The notes below the pieces were generated by a model. It was given only the letters and a program-made list of their open reading frames with translations, had not been told where the DNA came from and did not search any database. From JAMLJG01 sp035327585 (GTDB lineage: Bacteria > Verrucomicrobiota > Kiritimatiellia > CAIVKH01): a stretch of 64,000 nucleotides of DNA. Position numbers and translations under genes: made by a program. Positions 25,199 through 34,822 of the stretch are shown here, piece by piece; within the stretch, counting starts at the first letter, position 1, and every line of letters begins with the position of its first letter. The stretch lies in assembly GCA_035327585.1 (NCBI GenBank), contig DAOLDD010000005.1, forward strand, positions 62,001-126,000, read 5' to 3'.

Positions 25199-25675
25199 AT
25201 GCGAATCCTCTTTATACGTCATGCACAGGCCGTGGAGGCGGATCAATTCGACGGGGATGATCTGGACCGCCCGCTCACGCCGGAAGGACGGAAACGGTTC
25301 AAGCGGGTCGCCGACGCGGTGGCGACCGTCTATCCCCGTCCTGATCGGCTGGTGTCTTCCCGAGCCGAACGTGCGTGCCGGACAGCGGAGGTGCTCGCGC
25401 TGGCGTTTGGCCTCAAAACGTGGGAAGAGCGCGAAGAACTGAATCCCGGGGCGTCCGTGGCCGCCATCAAGGCGGTGCTGGAGGAACGGGCGGACGCCGA
25501 GTGGGTGATGGTGGTGGGGCATGAGCCCGACTTTTCAGGGGCCGTTTCGGCGCTGACCGGCGGCGGCCGCCTGCGCATGAAACTTCGGAAGGGCGGCGTC
25601 GCCGAAGTCGAGTGGACGCCGCGCGGACTGGGCCGCCTGCGCGCGCTACTGGATCCGGCCCGACTCCAGCCTTAA
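25199..25675 (+). CDS. sixA: SixA-type phosphohistidine phosphatase
   Basis: A 158-residue short histidine-phosphatase-fold protein with the catalytic RHAQA (LFIRHAQAVE), the SSRAERACRTAEVL segment and the second active-site His in VVGHEPDFSG. SixA proteins dephosphorylate phosphohistidine on phosphotransfer proteins, including PTS components. The gene just downstream encodes a PtsP-type enzyme I, so a functional link is plausible. The start is ATG 25199; an upstream in-frame codon lies inside the repeat. Confidence 0.88.
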   Translation: MRILFIRHAQAVEADQFDGDDLDRPLTPEGRKRFKRVADAVATVYPRPDRLVSSRAERACRTAEVLALAFGLKTWEEREELNPGASVAAIKAVLEERADAEWVMVVGHEPDFSGAVSALTGGGRLRMKLRKGGVAEVEWTPRGLGRLRALLDPARLQP

Positions 25676-25715
25676 CAGATTCCGGTGCCCGAGCGCTTTG
25701 GATAATTCCTTTTCC

Positions 25716-25825
25716 ACCACCCGTTCGCTTGAGAACACGGAGTTCGCGGAGAATATCTTTTTTGGGGGAAGGCCAGCCGAAACGCAATCCCTCTCCTCCG
25801 TGGCTCCGTGCGCTCCGTGGTTATA
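25716..25825. repeat. CACGGAG-family element, full-length copy B3
   Basis: Matches the reverse complement of 5876-5988 over its whole length. The outer arms read ACCACCCGTTCGCTTGAGAA and CTCCGTGCGCTCCGTGG, and the centre is TTTTTTGGGGGAAGG, the complement of the B1 centre. It lies between sixA and ptsP. Confidence 0.85.
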
Positions 25826-25909
25826 TCCGCCTGATTCCATTTTGCATCGACTTTGCATCGCGTTCCGCGATAAAGGGCGGGCTGAATCCGGTGGGCAGGA
25901 CCGGCAACC

Positions 25910-28174
25910 ATGCGCAAAGACAACGTAGATCTCATCTGCAACATCGCGGAACTGGCGGGGCTTTTCAAAAAGAGCTCCAGCTTGGAGGATTTTCTCCAGA
26001 CCGTGGTGAGCATCGTCGCCTACCACATGCGATCCGCGGTGTGCTCGGTCTATCTGTACGACGAGGAAAACCAGGAACTGATCCTGAAGGCGACGCAGGG
26101 ATTGAGCGCGGCGTCGATCGGCAAGGTTCGTCTGAAACTCGGCGAGGGATTGACCGGGCTGGCGCTCAAGGAACTGCGTCCGATCCGCGAAGGCAGCGGG
26201 CTGCAGAATCCGCATTTCAAGTTCATCCCGGGCATCAAGGAGGAACAGTTCCAGGCCTTCCTCGCGGTGCCCATCCTGCGCGGGCTGACGCGCGTCGGCG
26301 TGCTGGTGCTGCAGGACCCGGTCGAAAATTACTTCGACGACAACGACACCAAGGCCCTGCAAGCGATCGCGGCGCAACTCGCCGCCACGATCGAGAACGC
26401 GAAGTTGCTGATCACGCTGCACCAATTCCAGGAAAACCAGGCCGCGGCGCCCCAGGCGGCGCCTGCGGTGGTTGAATCGGAGTTGAAGTTCATCCGCGGC
26501 GCGCCCGCCGCGAGCGGGATCGCCATCGGCCAGGCCACCGTGTTTGGCGTCGACCAGGACTGGTCGGAACGTATCGACGGAACCGGGCGCTGGACGCTGG
26601 AGGACTTCCATCGCTCGCTGGCGAAGACGGAGCAGCAGTTGGAAGCGCTGCAAATGATGATGGAGGAGCGGCTGGCTGACGTCGCCTCGATGATTTTCAG
26701 CGCGCACCTGTTGATCGTGAAGGACGAGAAATTCTCCGGCGCGATGCGCGCGCATATCGTGGCCGGCCGCCCGGTGGAGGGCGCGATCATCGCGGTCGTA
26801 AACGAATACGTGCAACTGTTCGGCAGCAGCGCGAATCCCCGCCTGCGCGAGAAGGTCCAGGATGTGCGGGACATCGGCCGTCGCCTGATCAAAAACCTGG
26901 AAAGCGGCGAGCAGGATACGGGCGATTACCGCGGCCGCGTGATCATCGCCGGCGAGTTGATGCCCTCGGACATCCTCAAGCTGTCCGCCCAGAAGGCGGA
27001 GGGCATGGTGCTCGTCAGCGGCGGCGTCACGTCGCACGTTGCGATCCTGGCGCGTTCGCTGCAACTGCCAATGGTGATCGTCGAGAATCGCGGGCTGTTC
27101 GGCGTGGGGCCGGACGCGACGGTGGCATTGGATGGCGACCAGGGAAACGTGTACATCAATCCCTCGCAGGACGTCCTGCGCACGTTCCGCGACCTGGCCG
27201 CGAACCGCGTCGCGGTGGAGCGGGAGCAGGCGGAGGTCCGCGAGGAAACGAAAACGAAGGACGGCGTCGTGGTCCGCCTGTTGTGCAATATCAACATGCT
27301 GAGCGAACTGGCGGTGGCGCGCCGGTTGAAGGCGGAGGGCGTTGGCCTCTACCGCAGCGAGTTCCCGTTCATCGTGCGCAACGATTTCCCGTCCGAGGAG
27401 GAGCAATATCGCGTCTACCAGCGGCTGTTCGACGGGCTGCCCGGGAAACCGGTGGTGTTTCGCACGCTCGACATTGGCGGCGACAAGATGCTGTCGTACT
27501 TCCCCACGGTCAACGAGGCGAACCCGTTCCTCGGGCTGCGCGCGATCCGGTTTTCGCTGCGCTACCGGAACATTTTCGCGCAGCAATTGCGGGCCCTGCT
27601 GCGCGCGGGGGCGGACCGGGAATTGAGGATCATGTTCCCGCTGGTCTCGTCGGTGGAGGATCTCGTGGATGCGCGCACGGTGGTGCACGACTGCATCACC
27701 GAACTGGCGGCCGAAGGCATCCCGCACAACACGGCGCCGCTGCTTGGCGCGATGATCGAATTGCCGTCCGCGGTGGAGATCGCGGATGAACTCGCGCAGG
27801 AGGCGGACTTCCTGTCGATCGGCGGCAACGACCTCGTGCAGTATATGCTCGCGGTGGACCGCACAAACGAGCACATCTCCGATTTATACGTGGCCTATCA
27901 CCCGGCGGTTTTGCGCGCGCTCAGCCGCGTGGCCGCCGCGGCGCGTCGCCACGAGAAGCCGGTTTCGTTCTGCGGCGAAATGGCGGCGGATCCCCGGATG
28001 ATTCCGTTCCTGCTCGGCATCGGCATCCGCCAATTGAGCGTCGAGCCGCGCCAGTTGCCGCGTGTCCAGCAGGCGGTGATGGCGACGGATGCGGCGGCTG
28101 CCGCGCGGCACGCGACCCATGTGCTTTCCCTTGGCCGCGTGCGCGAGGTGGCGAAGGCGCTGGGGATCGGGTGA
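25910..28174 (+). CDS. ptsP: PtsP-type phosphoenolpyruvate-protein phosphotransferase (GAF + enzyme I)
   Basis: A 754-residue protein with an N-terminal GAF domain (about 15-170) and a full enzyme I module. It has the PEP-utiliser N-terminal domain (about 195-330), the phospho-His loop GGVTSHVAILARS (His376), and a C-terminal TIM barrel with GLYRSEF, RTLDIGGDK and the active-site Cys in SFCGEMAADP. It would start a PEP-driven phosphorelay, often regulatory (nitrogen PTS). No HPr or EIIA is seen nearby. An adjacent sixA-type phosphatase could oppose it. Its stop overlaps the next start (TGATG). Confidence 0.94.
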   Translation: MRKDNVDLICNIAELAGLFKKSSSLEDFLQTVVSIVAYHMRSAVCSVYLYDEENQELILKATQGLSAASIGKVRLKLGEGLTGLALKELRPIREGSGLQNPHFKFIPGIKEEQFQAFLAVPILRGLTRVGVLVLQDPVENYFDDNDTKALQAIAAQLAATIENAKLLITLHQFQENQAAAPQAAPAVVESELKFIRGAPAASGIAIGQATVFGVDQDWSERIDGTGRWTLEDFHRSLAKTEQQLEALQMMMEERLADVASMIFSAHLLIVKDEKFSGAMRAHIVAGRPVEGAIIAVVNEYVQLFGSSANPRLREKVQDVRDIGRRLIKNLESGEQDTGDYRGRVIIAGELMPSDILKLSAQKAEGMVLVSGGVTSHVAILARSLQLPMVIVENRGLFGVGPDATVALDGDQGNVYINPSQDVLRTFRDLAANRVAVEREQAEVREETKTKDGVVVRLLCNINMLSELAVARRLKAEGVGLYRSEFPFIVRNDFPSEEEQYRVYQRLFDGLPGKPVVFRTLDIGGDKMLSYFPTVNEANPFLGLRAIRFSLRYRNIFAQQLRALLRAGADRELRIMFPLVSSVEDLVDARTVVHDCITELAAEGIPHNTAPLLGAMIELPSAVEIADELAQEADFLSIGGNDLVQYMLAVDRTNEHISDLYVAYHPAVLRALSRVAAAARRHEKPVSFCGEMAADPRMIPFLLGIGIRQLSVEPRQLPRVQQAVMATDAAAAARHATHVLSLGRVREVAKALGIG

Positions 28175-28908
28175 TGCGCGCGCGGCGCCTCGGTTGGTTG
28201 CTGGTGGCCGCGCTGGCGCTGGGCGTGGCGGCGAATGCCGGCGCGGCCCGCAAGAAAAAGAGCGGGTGGACGCGCAACGCACGCGTGGGCATCAACGTCA
28301 CCGAGGGCAACAAGGATTCGACGCAGACGCGCGTGCAACTCGGCGCCAACGGGCGCGGCGACGGCTGGGAGAGCGAGCTGAACCTGCGCGGCGAGGTCGG
28401 CGAGGTGGACAGCACGAAGAATCGCGAACGCATCAGCGCGGACGCCCTGTACCGGCACGACCTGAATCCGAAGACCTACATGGCGTACCGCCTCGAGTTC
28501 CTCTATGACGGCATCGCGAATCTCGATTATCGCGTGGTGGCGAGTCCCTCGCTGGGCTATTTCGTGATGCGCGAAGAAGCGCAGCAGTTGCGCACGGAAA
28601 TCGGGCCCGCCGCCGTCGTGGAAAAGAAGGACGGGGAACGCGAGGCCTTCCCCGCGCTGCGGCTGGCGGAATACTACGAGGGCCGCATCACGCCGGTTTC
28701 CCGCCTGTTGCAGGGCATCGAATACCTGCCGGAACTCCGCGCCGGCGACGGGCACTACCTGATCAACGCATTTCTGGAACTGCGGGCGGACCTCGATGCG
28801 CAACTCGCGCTGCATGTGCGTCTCGAGGGCCTGTACGACAGCCAGCCGGCCGACGGGAAGGAAAAGCAGGACACCACGTTCAGCACCGCGCTCAGTTATA
28901 AATTCTGA
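28174..28908 (+). CDS. DUF481-family outer-membrane beta-barrel protein
   Basis: A 244-residue protein with a signal peptide (about 1-25), then alternating beta strands such as ARVGINVTEGNKDSTQTRV, and a C-terminal Phe (LSYKF) typical of outer-membrane barrel insertion. The pattern fits DUF481 (YdiY-like, salt-induced) proteins. It overlaps the ptsP stop by one base (GTG 28171 is an alternative start), suggesting co-transcription. Function unknown. Confidence 0.8.
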   Translation: MRARRLGWLLVAALALGVAANAGAARKKKSGWTRNARVGINVTEGNKDSTQTRVQLGANGRGDGWESELNLRGEVGEVDSTKNRERISADALYRHDLNPKTYMAYRLEFLYDGIANLDYRVVASPSLGYFVMREEAQQLRTEIGPAAVVEKKDGEREAFPALRLAEYYEGRITPVSRLLQGIEYLPELRAGDGHYLINAFLELRADLDAQLALHVRLEGLYDSQPADGKEKQDTTFSTALSYKF

Positions 28909-28931
28909 CCGCCGCTGCATCCCGAACCCGC

Positions 28932-30545
28932 ATGAACCGCATCGTTCACCTGTTGCTCGCCGCATCTTGCTTCGCCCTCCCTCCGGCGCGCGGCGAGGTG
29001 GCGTACACCGTGCGCGATCTCGGCACGCTGGGCGGGGCGAACAGCCGGGCGTACGCCGTCAACGAGCAGGGCTGGGTGGTCGGCGAGGCGGAAACGCGCG
29101 AGGGCCATCTGCGCGCGTTCCTCTGGACGCCCGAATCCGGCATGCAGGATCTCGGCGCGTGCGGCGGCGAGATCAGCCGGGCCTATGCGATCAATGAACG
29201 CGGCCATGTCGCCGGGGAGGCGGAGGACGCGGAAGGCCGGATGCGTCCATTCCGGTGGAACGCGGAGACGGGGCTGGAGGAGCTGCCGTTGCCTGCGGGA
29301 TTTCGCGAGGGGTTCGTTTACGGGATGAACAATTTCGGCATGCTGGTGGGCGGCGGCGAAAGCCGGGCCGGCGCGCGCGCGCTGGTGTGGACGGTGGACG
29401 GCGTTTCCGTTCCCCCCGCCCTGCAGGAACGCGGAGCGAGCGTCGCGCACGCGGTCAACGAGCTGGGTGTGATCGCGGGCCAGTTGGAAAATCATCCGGA
29501 CGACGATTACGTCAGCCGCGCGTTTATTCTCCAGTGGCCGGGCGCGCTGGACATCCTGAATCTCGGGGCGAATGCGGAATGGAGCAGCGCGGCCCTGGGG
29601 ATCAATGAGCGCGGAGAGGCATCCGGCTTCGCGGAGTCCGTCGCGGCCACGCACGCGATTCGATTCCAGCGGGCTGCGCCCGCGGAATCACTCGACACCC
29701 TCGCCAACGTCTACAGCGTCGCGCACGACATCAACGACAAAGGGGAGGCCGTCGGCTTGTTTGTCAGCAGCCATGAGGACGACGACCGGGCCTTCGTCTG
29801 GCGCGATGGCGTGATGGCGGATCTCAACGAGGTGCTGGAGAGCGACGCCGCGTGGCTGCTCGTGGAGGCGCGCGGCATTAACAATCGCGGCGAGATCGCG
29901 GGCTACGGTGTGTTGAACAACCGCGAGCGCGCCGTGTTGCTGACGCCCGCCCCGACCGCGAGCGCGCGGCGGCCGGATGTGCGGCTGGTCCGGCCCGGTC
30001 CGCTCACGTCCGTGCGGGAAGGAGAAGATATCGAAATCGAAGCGGTGGCCGATCCCGCCGCTGGCGAACCGATCCGCCGCGTCCTGTTTTTCTCGAGTGG
30101 CGTGGTGCTGGGGTCCGCGACGTCGGCGCCGTATCGGCTGACCTGGCGCACGCCGCCGCCCGGCACGCATCACCTGGTCGCGGTGGCGATGAACAACGCG
30201 GGCCGCGCGCGACGCTCGGCCCGGGTTCCCGTCGAGGTTCGCCTCGTGCAGGGCACGGGGCCCGCGGTCGCCGTGCTGGAGCCCGACGACGGTACAGCGT
30301 GGCTGGCCGGCGAATCCATGCGCATCGCCGCCGAGGCCGCTGCGCACGATCCCGCCCACCTCACGATCCGGCTCCTGCTGGATGGCGAGGAAATGGCGGA
30401 AGGCAAAGGGAACCTGCTTGGCGCCGAATGGACGCCCGTCCAAACCGGCTTGTACAACTGGGTCGCCATCGTCCATGATGCCGATGGGCGGACCGCCACC
30501 TCCACGCCCGTCCGGGTCCATGTCACGGCCCCCGACGCGTTGTAA
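28932..30545 (+). CDS. Secreted HAF-repeat protein with Ig-like C-terminal domains
   Basis: A 537-residue exported protein (signal peptide 1-21). The N-terminal about 320 residues carry HAF-type repeats: VRDLGTLGGANSRAYAVNEQG, MQDLGACGGEISRAYAINERG, then AHAVNELGVIAG and ARGINNRGEIAGYG, forming a propeller-like fold. Two Ig-like domains follow (about 345-435 and 440-530; GEDIEIEAVADPAAGEPIRRV). Likely surface or periplasmic; ligand unknown. It begins 23 bases after the barrel gene, so it may belong to the ptsP operon. Confidence 0.82.
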   Translation: MNRIVHLLLAASCFALPPARGEVAYTVRDLGTLGGANSRAYAVNEQGWVVGEAETREGHLRAFLWTPESGMQDLGACGGEISRAYAINERGHVAGEAEDAEGRMRPFRWNAETGLEELPLPAGFREGFVYGMNNFGMLVGGGESRAGARALVWTVDGVSVPPALQERGASVAHAVNELGVIAGQLENHPDDDYVSRAFILQWPGALDILNLGANAEWSSAALGINERGEASGFAESVAATHAIRFQRAAPAESLDTLANVYSVAHDINDKGEAVGLFVSSHEDDDRAFVWRDGVMADLNEVLESDAAWLLVEARGINNRGEIAGYGVLNNRERAVLLTPAPTASARRPDVRLVRPGPLTSVREGEDIEIEAVADPAAGEPIRRVLFFSSGVVLGSATSAPYRLTWRTPPPGTHHLVAVAMNNAGRARRSARVPVEVRLVQGTGPAVAVLEPDDGTAWLAGESMRIAAEAAAHDPAHLTIRLLLDGEEMAEGKGNLLGAEWTPVQTGLYNWVAIVHDADGRTATSTPVRVHVTAPDAL

Positions 30546-30641
30546 GGATCGTACGGTTCGCACGATAGATCATTGTCGGCACGTTTATTCGAACGATGTA
30601 CCGGTGTTTGCGGTCCAACGTGCAGACAAGGCGGTGCGGCC

Positions 30642-31496
30642 ATGATGGAATCGGATAAAACGATCAAAATTTACCTGCGTGAAATCGGGCAGACGCCCCT
30701 GTTGACGCCGCAGCAGGAAATTGAGCTCGCGGCCCGGATCAAGAAGGGTGACGAGGAGGCCCGGAGCCTCATGATCCGCGCGAACCTGCGTCTCGTCGTC
30801 AAAATCGCGCAGGACTACGCGCGCTACGGGCTGCCGCTGCTCGACCTGATTTCCGAGGGCAACATCGGCTTGATGAAGGCCGTCGAACGGTTCGACCCGA
30901 AGAAGGGCGGCAAGCTGAGCACCTACGCCGCCTGGTGGATCAAGCAGGCGATCAAGCGCGCCCTGGCGAACCAGAGCAAGACGATCCGCCTGCCGGCGCA
31001 TCTGGTCGACAAACTCGCGCGCATGCGGCGCACCGAGCACCAGCTCACCGAAAAATTCGGGCGCGAGCCGACGGTGGACGAACTTGCGTTCGCCCTACAG
31101 GTGGAGCCGCGTGTGGTCCAGCACTGGCAGACGGTCTCGATGAAGCCGGCCTCGCTCGACGCGCCGGTTGGCGGGGACAGCGACAGCAGCGCATTCGGTG
31201 AACTCATCGGGGATGAGCGCGCCACCAATCCGTTTGACGCGATGAACGAGCGGCATCTCCGGATCGAGATGGAAGGCCTGATGGATCGGCTGGACCGGCG
31301 CGAGCGGGATATTCTAAAGTACCGTTACGGGTTGCGCGGGTCCCGCGTGGAAACGCTCGAAACCGTGGGTCGCCGTTTCAGAATCACGCGCGAGCGTGTG
31401 CGGCAGATCCAGAACGAGGCGGTCGGCAAGTTACGCAATATGATGGACGAGAACGACCGCGTCGCGGAACTCGAACCGGAAGAGGTTGGCGTATGA
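30642..31496 (+). CDS. Sigma-70 family RNA polymerase sigma factor (RpoD/RpoS-like, no region 1.1)
   Basis: A 284-residue group 1/2-type sigma factor starting directly at region 1.2 (IKIYLREIGQTPLLTPQQEIEL). Region 2 (ANLRLVVKIAQDYARYGLPLLDLISEGNIGLMKAVERFDP, with GGKLSTYAAWWIKQAI melting motif), region 3 and region 4 (VETLETVGRRFRITRERVRQIQNEA) are all present. Absence of region 1.1 and the small size favour an alternative, RpoS-like factor rather than the housekeeping one. ATG 30642 or 30645 are possible starts. It overlaps apt by 4 bases. Confidence 0.92.
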   Translation: MMESDKTIKIYLREIGQTPLLTPQQEIELAARIKKGDEEARSLMIRANLRLVVKIAQDYARYGLPLLDLISEGNIGLMKAVERFDPKKGGKLSTYAAWWIKQAIKRALANQSKTIRLPAHLVDKLARMRRTEHQLTEKFGREPTVDELAFALQVEPRVVQHWQTVSMKPASLDAPVGGDSDSSAFGELIGDERATNPFDAMNERHLRIEMEGLMDRLDRRERDILKYRYGLRGSRVETLETVGRRFRITRERVRQIQNEAVGKLRNMMDENDRVAELEPEEVGV

Positions 31497-32014
31497 GCGT
31501 GGACCAGGTTAAGGCGGCGATTCGCGATGTGCCCGATTTTCCGAAGCCGGGCATCCTGTTCAAGGATCTGACGCCGATCTGGCACGACCCGATACTGTTT
31601 CGCGTGGCGGTGCAATTGTTCGCCGACCGCCATCGCGGGCGGGTCATCCACCGCATCGCCGCGATCGAGGCGCGCGGATTTTTGTTCGGCGCCGCGCTGG
31701 CGCATGAGTTGGGCATCGGCCTCGCCCCGATCCGGAAAAAGGGAAAGCTTCCCTATGCGTGCATCGAGCAGACGTACGATTTGGAATACGGAACGGCGAC
31801 GATCGAGGTCCACAAGGACGCCTTTGTGCCGGGCGAGTCGGTGCTGCTGATTGACGACCTGCTGGCGACCGGCGGCACGGCGCAGGCGGCGGCGCAATTG
31901 ATCGAAAAGCTCGGCGCGCGCGTACTGGAGATTGATTTTCTCGTCGAACTGGCCTTCCTCAAGGGCCGCGAACGGCTGGCCCCCCACCCGGTTTACGCGC
32001 CAATTGTCTACTGA
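31493..32014 (+). CDS. apt: Adenine phosphoribosyltransferase
   Basis: A 173-residue purine-salvage enzyme. The N-terminal AIRDVPDFPKPGILFKDLTP, AIEARGFLFGAALAH and the PRPP-binding loop VLLIDDLLATGGTAQAA are diagnostic. It converts adenine and PRPP to AMP. The ATGA overlap with the sigma-factor gene indicates translational coupling. Confidence 0.95.
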   Translation: MSVDQVKAAIRDVPDFPKPGILFKDLTPIWHDPILFRVAVQLFADRHRGRVIHRIAAIEARGFLFGAALAHELGIGLAPIRKKGKLPYACIEQTYDLEYGTATIEVHKDAFVPGESVLLIDDLLATGGTAQAAAQLIEKLGARVLEIDFLVELAFLKGRERLAPHPVYAPIVY

Positions 32015-32104
32015 TTGGCCCCAAAATTTCGCCATCCGCGCCTTGGCAAGCCGCCGGGCCGTCGCTAGTCTATCGGCGCGCGGTTAGCGACGCGTGTTGC
32101 CGCC

Positions 32105-33142
32105 ATGAAATTCAGACCGCATCCAGGTGAGACGACGTTGATCGAGATCCGGCCCTCCGTGGCCGTGATCGGCGCCGGGCTCTCCGGCGTGACCGCGGCG
32201 CGCCTGCTCGCGGAGCGCGGGTATCCCGTGACGGTGTTCGACAAGGGGCGCGGCCTCGGCGGGCGCATGTCGACCCGCCGCGAGGGCGACTGCGCGTTCG
32301 ACCACGGCTGCCAGTTTTTCACCGTACGCGATGACCGGTTCCGCAGCTACGTCGAGGCGTGGCAGGAGCAGGGTCTCGTCAGCCCGTGGCGGCACCGTAT
32401 GGCGGCGTGCGACCGCGGGCAAATCACCGTCCTGCAGGACGACACCGTTCGCTACGTGGGCGTGCCCGGCATGAACGCGATGATCAAGGGCATGGCCGAC
32501 GGCCTGACCATCCAACTCGCCACGCGCATCACCGCGCTCAACGAGACGGAGGAGGGCTGGCAGCTCGTCGCGGACGGCGGACCGCTGCCCGAGGTGTACG
32601 ATGTGGTGATCGTCACCGCGCCGGCGGAACAAGCGGCCGCGTTGCTTTCGGCATCGCCGCGCATGCAGGCGAAAGCCGCCTCGGTCCGCATGCAGCCGTG
32701 CTGGGCGGTCATGGCGATGTTTGAATTCGAGCTGGATGCCCCCTTCGAGGCGGCGTTCGTGCGGAACAGCCCGCTGGTCTGGGTCGCGAACGGAGGCAGC
32801 AAGCCGGGCCGCGCCGCGCACGAGGCGTGGGTCCTGCATGCCTCGCCCGCGTGGTCGCGCGAGCACCTCGAGGAAAAACCGGACGACGTCATCGCACAGC
32901 TTCTGCGCGCCTTCTATGAGGCGATCGGCACCAAGGTCGTTGAACCCAGCGCGACCTTTGCGCACCGCTGGCGCTACGCCGCGCCGGAGAACGCGCTGGA
33001 TGCCGGATTCCTCTGGGACGAGGAAAAGAACCTCGGCGCCGCGGGCGATTGGTGTCTGAGCGCGCGCGCCGAAAACGCGTTCCTGAGCGGCTTCCTGCTC
33101 GCCGATCACATCCTGGCCAGCCGCGGCCGCGCGGTGCGTTAG
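32105..33142 (+). CDS. Renalase-like FAD-dependent oxidoreductase
   Basis: A 345-residue flavoprotein with the dinucleotide-binding motif VAVIGAGLSGVTAARLLAERG, then FDKGRGLGGRMSTRR and FDHGCQFFT, which are hallmarks of renalase/amine-oxidase-like bacterial proteins. A TTGGCA-17-TAGTCT promoter-like pair (about 32044-32072) lies upstream. The start is ATG 32105; an alternative TTG at 32138 would drop the first 11 residues. The next gene in the same direction is a photolyase homologue, a pairing seen in other bacteria. Substrate unknown. Confidence 0.86.
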   Translation: MKFRPHPGETTLIEIRPSVAVIGAGLSGVTAARLLAERGYPVTVFDKGRGLGGRMSTRREGDCAFDHGCQFFTVRDDRFRSYVEAWQEQGLVSPWRHRMAACDRGQITVLQDDTVRYVGVPGMNAMIKGMADGLTIQLATRITALNETEEGWQLVADGGPLPEVYDVVIVTAPAEQAAALLSASPRMQAKAASVRMQPCWAVMAMFEFELDAPFEAAFVRNSPLVWVANGGSKPGRAAHEAWVLHASPAWSREHLEEKPDDVIAQLLRAFYEAIGTKVVEPSATFAHRWRYAAPENALDAGFLWDEEKNLGAAGDWCLSARAENAFLSGFLLADHILASRGRAVR

Positions 33143-33146
33143 CCCG

Positions 33147-33236
33147 AATATTTCACCGCCGAGACGCGGAGGACGCTGAGTGAATTTATCCTCCCCGGTA
33201 TTCGCCTCCGCGTTCTCCGCGCCTCCGCGGTGATGC
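33147..33236. repeat. GCGGAGG/CCTCCGC inverted element (family C)
   Basis: The left arm TTCACCGCCGAGACGCGGAGG and the right arm CGCGTTCTCCGCGCCTCCGCGG flank a TGAATTTATCC centre between the flavoprotein and photolyase genes. A partial match is at about 3110-3160. It resembles the CACGGAG family in structure but differs in sequence. Confidence 0.7.
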
Positions 33237-33301
33237 AATTTGTAGTCTTGTACGAGACATCCGCTTCGTAATGTCAGGTCGCATATGCGCGAAGTGGTTG
33301 C

Positions 33302-34783
33302 GTGACCGACCTCGCGCTCATTTTCCCGCATCAGTTGTTTGACCCGCATCCTGCGCTGGCATCCGGCCGGCCCGTGTTGCTGGTGGAGGACTCGCTCTTT
33401 TTCGGTGACCGGCATGCGCCGGCGCGGTTCCACCGGCAGAAATTGTTGTTCCACCGCGCCTCGATGTCGGCCTACGCGGAGCGGCTGCGGCGCGCTGGGC
33501 ATCGCGTGGAACTTGCGCACTACGATCCCGCGCAAACGGCGCGCGAGCGGGTGGCGGCGCTGGCGGCCCGGGGCGTGCGCGCGTTGCATCTCGCCGATCC
33601 GGTCGATTTCCTGCTCGAGAAGCGGCTGCGCGAGAGCGCGCGCCAACACGGTGTATCCCTGCACGTGTCGCCCTCGCCGATGTTCCTGACGGACCCGGCG
33701 TGGGCCGCGGAATTTTTTGAGCGGCGCGGGCGATATCGCATGGCGGATTTCTATCAGGCGCAACGACGCCGGTTGAATGTTCTCCTGCAGGACGGGGCGC
33801 CCGTGGGTGGCCAGTGGAGTTTCGACGCGGACAACCGCAAGCCGCTCCCTCGCGGGCTGACGCCGCCCGCGTTCGAACACGTGGAGTTGCCGCGCGCGCA
33901 GGCCCGTCTCGCGCGCGAAGTGGCGCACGCGTTTCCGGAACACCCCGGTGATACGGAGGACTTCTGGTTTCCCGTGACGCACGAGGCCGCGCGCAAGGGA
34001 CTGGATTCTTTTCTCGAACACCGCTTCGCGAGGTTCGGCGACTTCGAGGACGCGATCTCGGCGCAGCATCCCGTCCTGTTTCATTCCGTGCTCACGCCGG
34101 CGCTCAATTCCGGCCTGCTCACGCCCGCCGAAGTGCTCAGCCGCGCGCTGGAATTCGCCCGCGAACACCCGGTCCCGCTTAACGCGCTGGAGGGCTTCAT
34201 CCGCCAACTCATCGGTTGGCGCGAATTCATTCGGGTCCTCTACGTGCGCGAAGGCGTACGCATGCGCCGCGGCAATTTCTGGGGGCACGAGCGGCCGCTG
34301 CCGAAATCCTTCTACACGGGCGAGACCGGTATCGATCCGCTCGATGCCGTGATCCGGCGCGTGAACCGGCTCGCGTGGTGCCACCACATCGAACGCCTGA
34401 TGGTGGCGGGCAACCTGATGGTGCTGTGCGGCATCCGGCCCGACGACGCGTATCGCTGGTTCATGGAACTGTTCATCGACGCCTACGATTGGGTGATGGT
34501 CCCGAATGTGTACGGCATGGCGCTCTTCGCGGACGGCGGAGTTTTCGCGACGAAGCCGTACATTTCCGGGTCCGCCTACATCCGGCGCATGAGCGATTTC
34601 GCGCCCGGCCCGTGGTGCGCGGTCTGGGACGCGCTCTTCTGGAACTTCATCGGCGCGCACCGCGACTATTTCATCGCGCAGCCCCGGCTCTCCATGATGG
34701 CGCGCACGTGGGACAAACTCGGCGCGGCGAAACGGGCGGAGCACCGGCGCGTGGCGGAGCGCTTCCTCGATGGCTTGAAATGA
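33302..34783 (+). CDS. Cryptochrome/photolyase of the PhrB (FeS-BCP) type, Fe-S ligands incomplete
   Basis: A 493-residue protein of the iron-sulfur bacterial cryptochrome/photolyase group. FPHQLFD, VLLVEDSLFFGDR, QKLLFHRASM at the N-terminus and NALEGFIRQLIGWREF, HHIERLMVAGNLMVLCGI and FADGGVFATKPYISGSAYI in the FAD domain are typical. In PhrB-type enzymes the segment after this carries a CxxC pair and a further Cys for a 4Fe-4S cluster. Here it is shortened to MSDFAPGPWCAVWDALFWNF with a single Cys. The cluster is therefore probably lost or altered. Start is GTG 33302. Confidence 0.88.
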   Translation: MTDLALIFPHQLFDPHPALASGRPVLLVEDSLFFGDRHAPARFHRQKLLFHRASMSAYAERLRRAGHRVELAHYDPAQTARERVAALAARGVRALHLADPVDFLLEKRLRESARQHGVSLHVSPSPMFLTDPAWAAEFFERRGRYRMADFYQAQRRRLNVLLQDGAPVGGQWSFDADNRKPLPRGLTPPAFEHVELPRAQARLAREVAHAFPEHPGDTEDFWFPVTHEAARKGLDSFLEHRFARFGDFEDAISAQHPVLFHSVLTPALNSGLLTPAEVLSRALEFAREHPVPLNALEGFIRQLIGWREFIRVLYVREGVRMRRGNFWGHERPLPKSFYTGETGIDPLDAVIRRVNRLAWCHHIERLMVAGNLMVLCGIRPDDAYRWFMELFIDAYDWVMVPNVYGMALFADGGVFATKPYISGSAYIRRMSDFAPGPWCAVWDALFWNFIGAHRDYFIAQPRLSMMARTWDKLGAAKRAEHRRVAERFLDGLK

Positions 34784-34785
34784 CA

Positions 34786-34814
34786 TTGTGCCGGAGTCCA
34801 CGCGCGTTTAGGTT
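34786..34814 (+). promoter_or_regulatory. Promoter of hslO
   Basis: TTGTGC (34786-34791), a 17-base spacer and TAGGTT (34809-34814) end 8 bases before the hslO ATG, giving a leader of at most a few bases. Confidence 0.45.
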
Positions 34815-34822
34815 TTCGCGTC

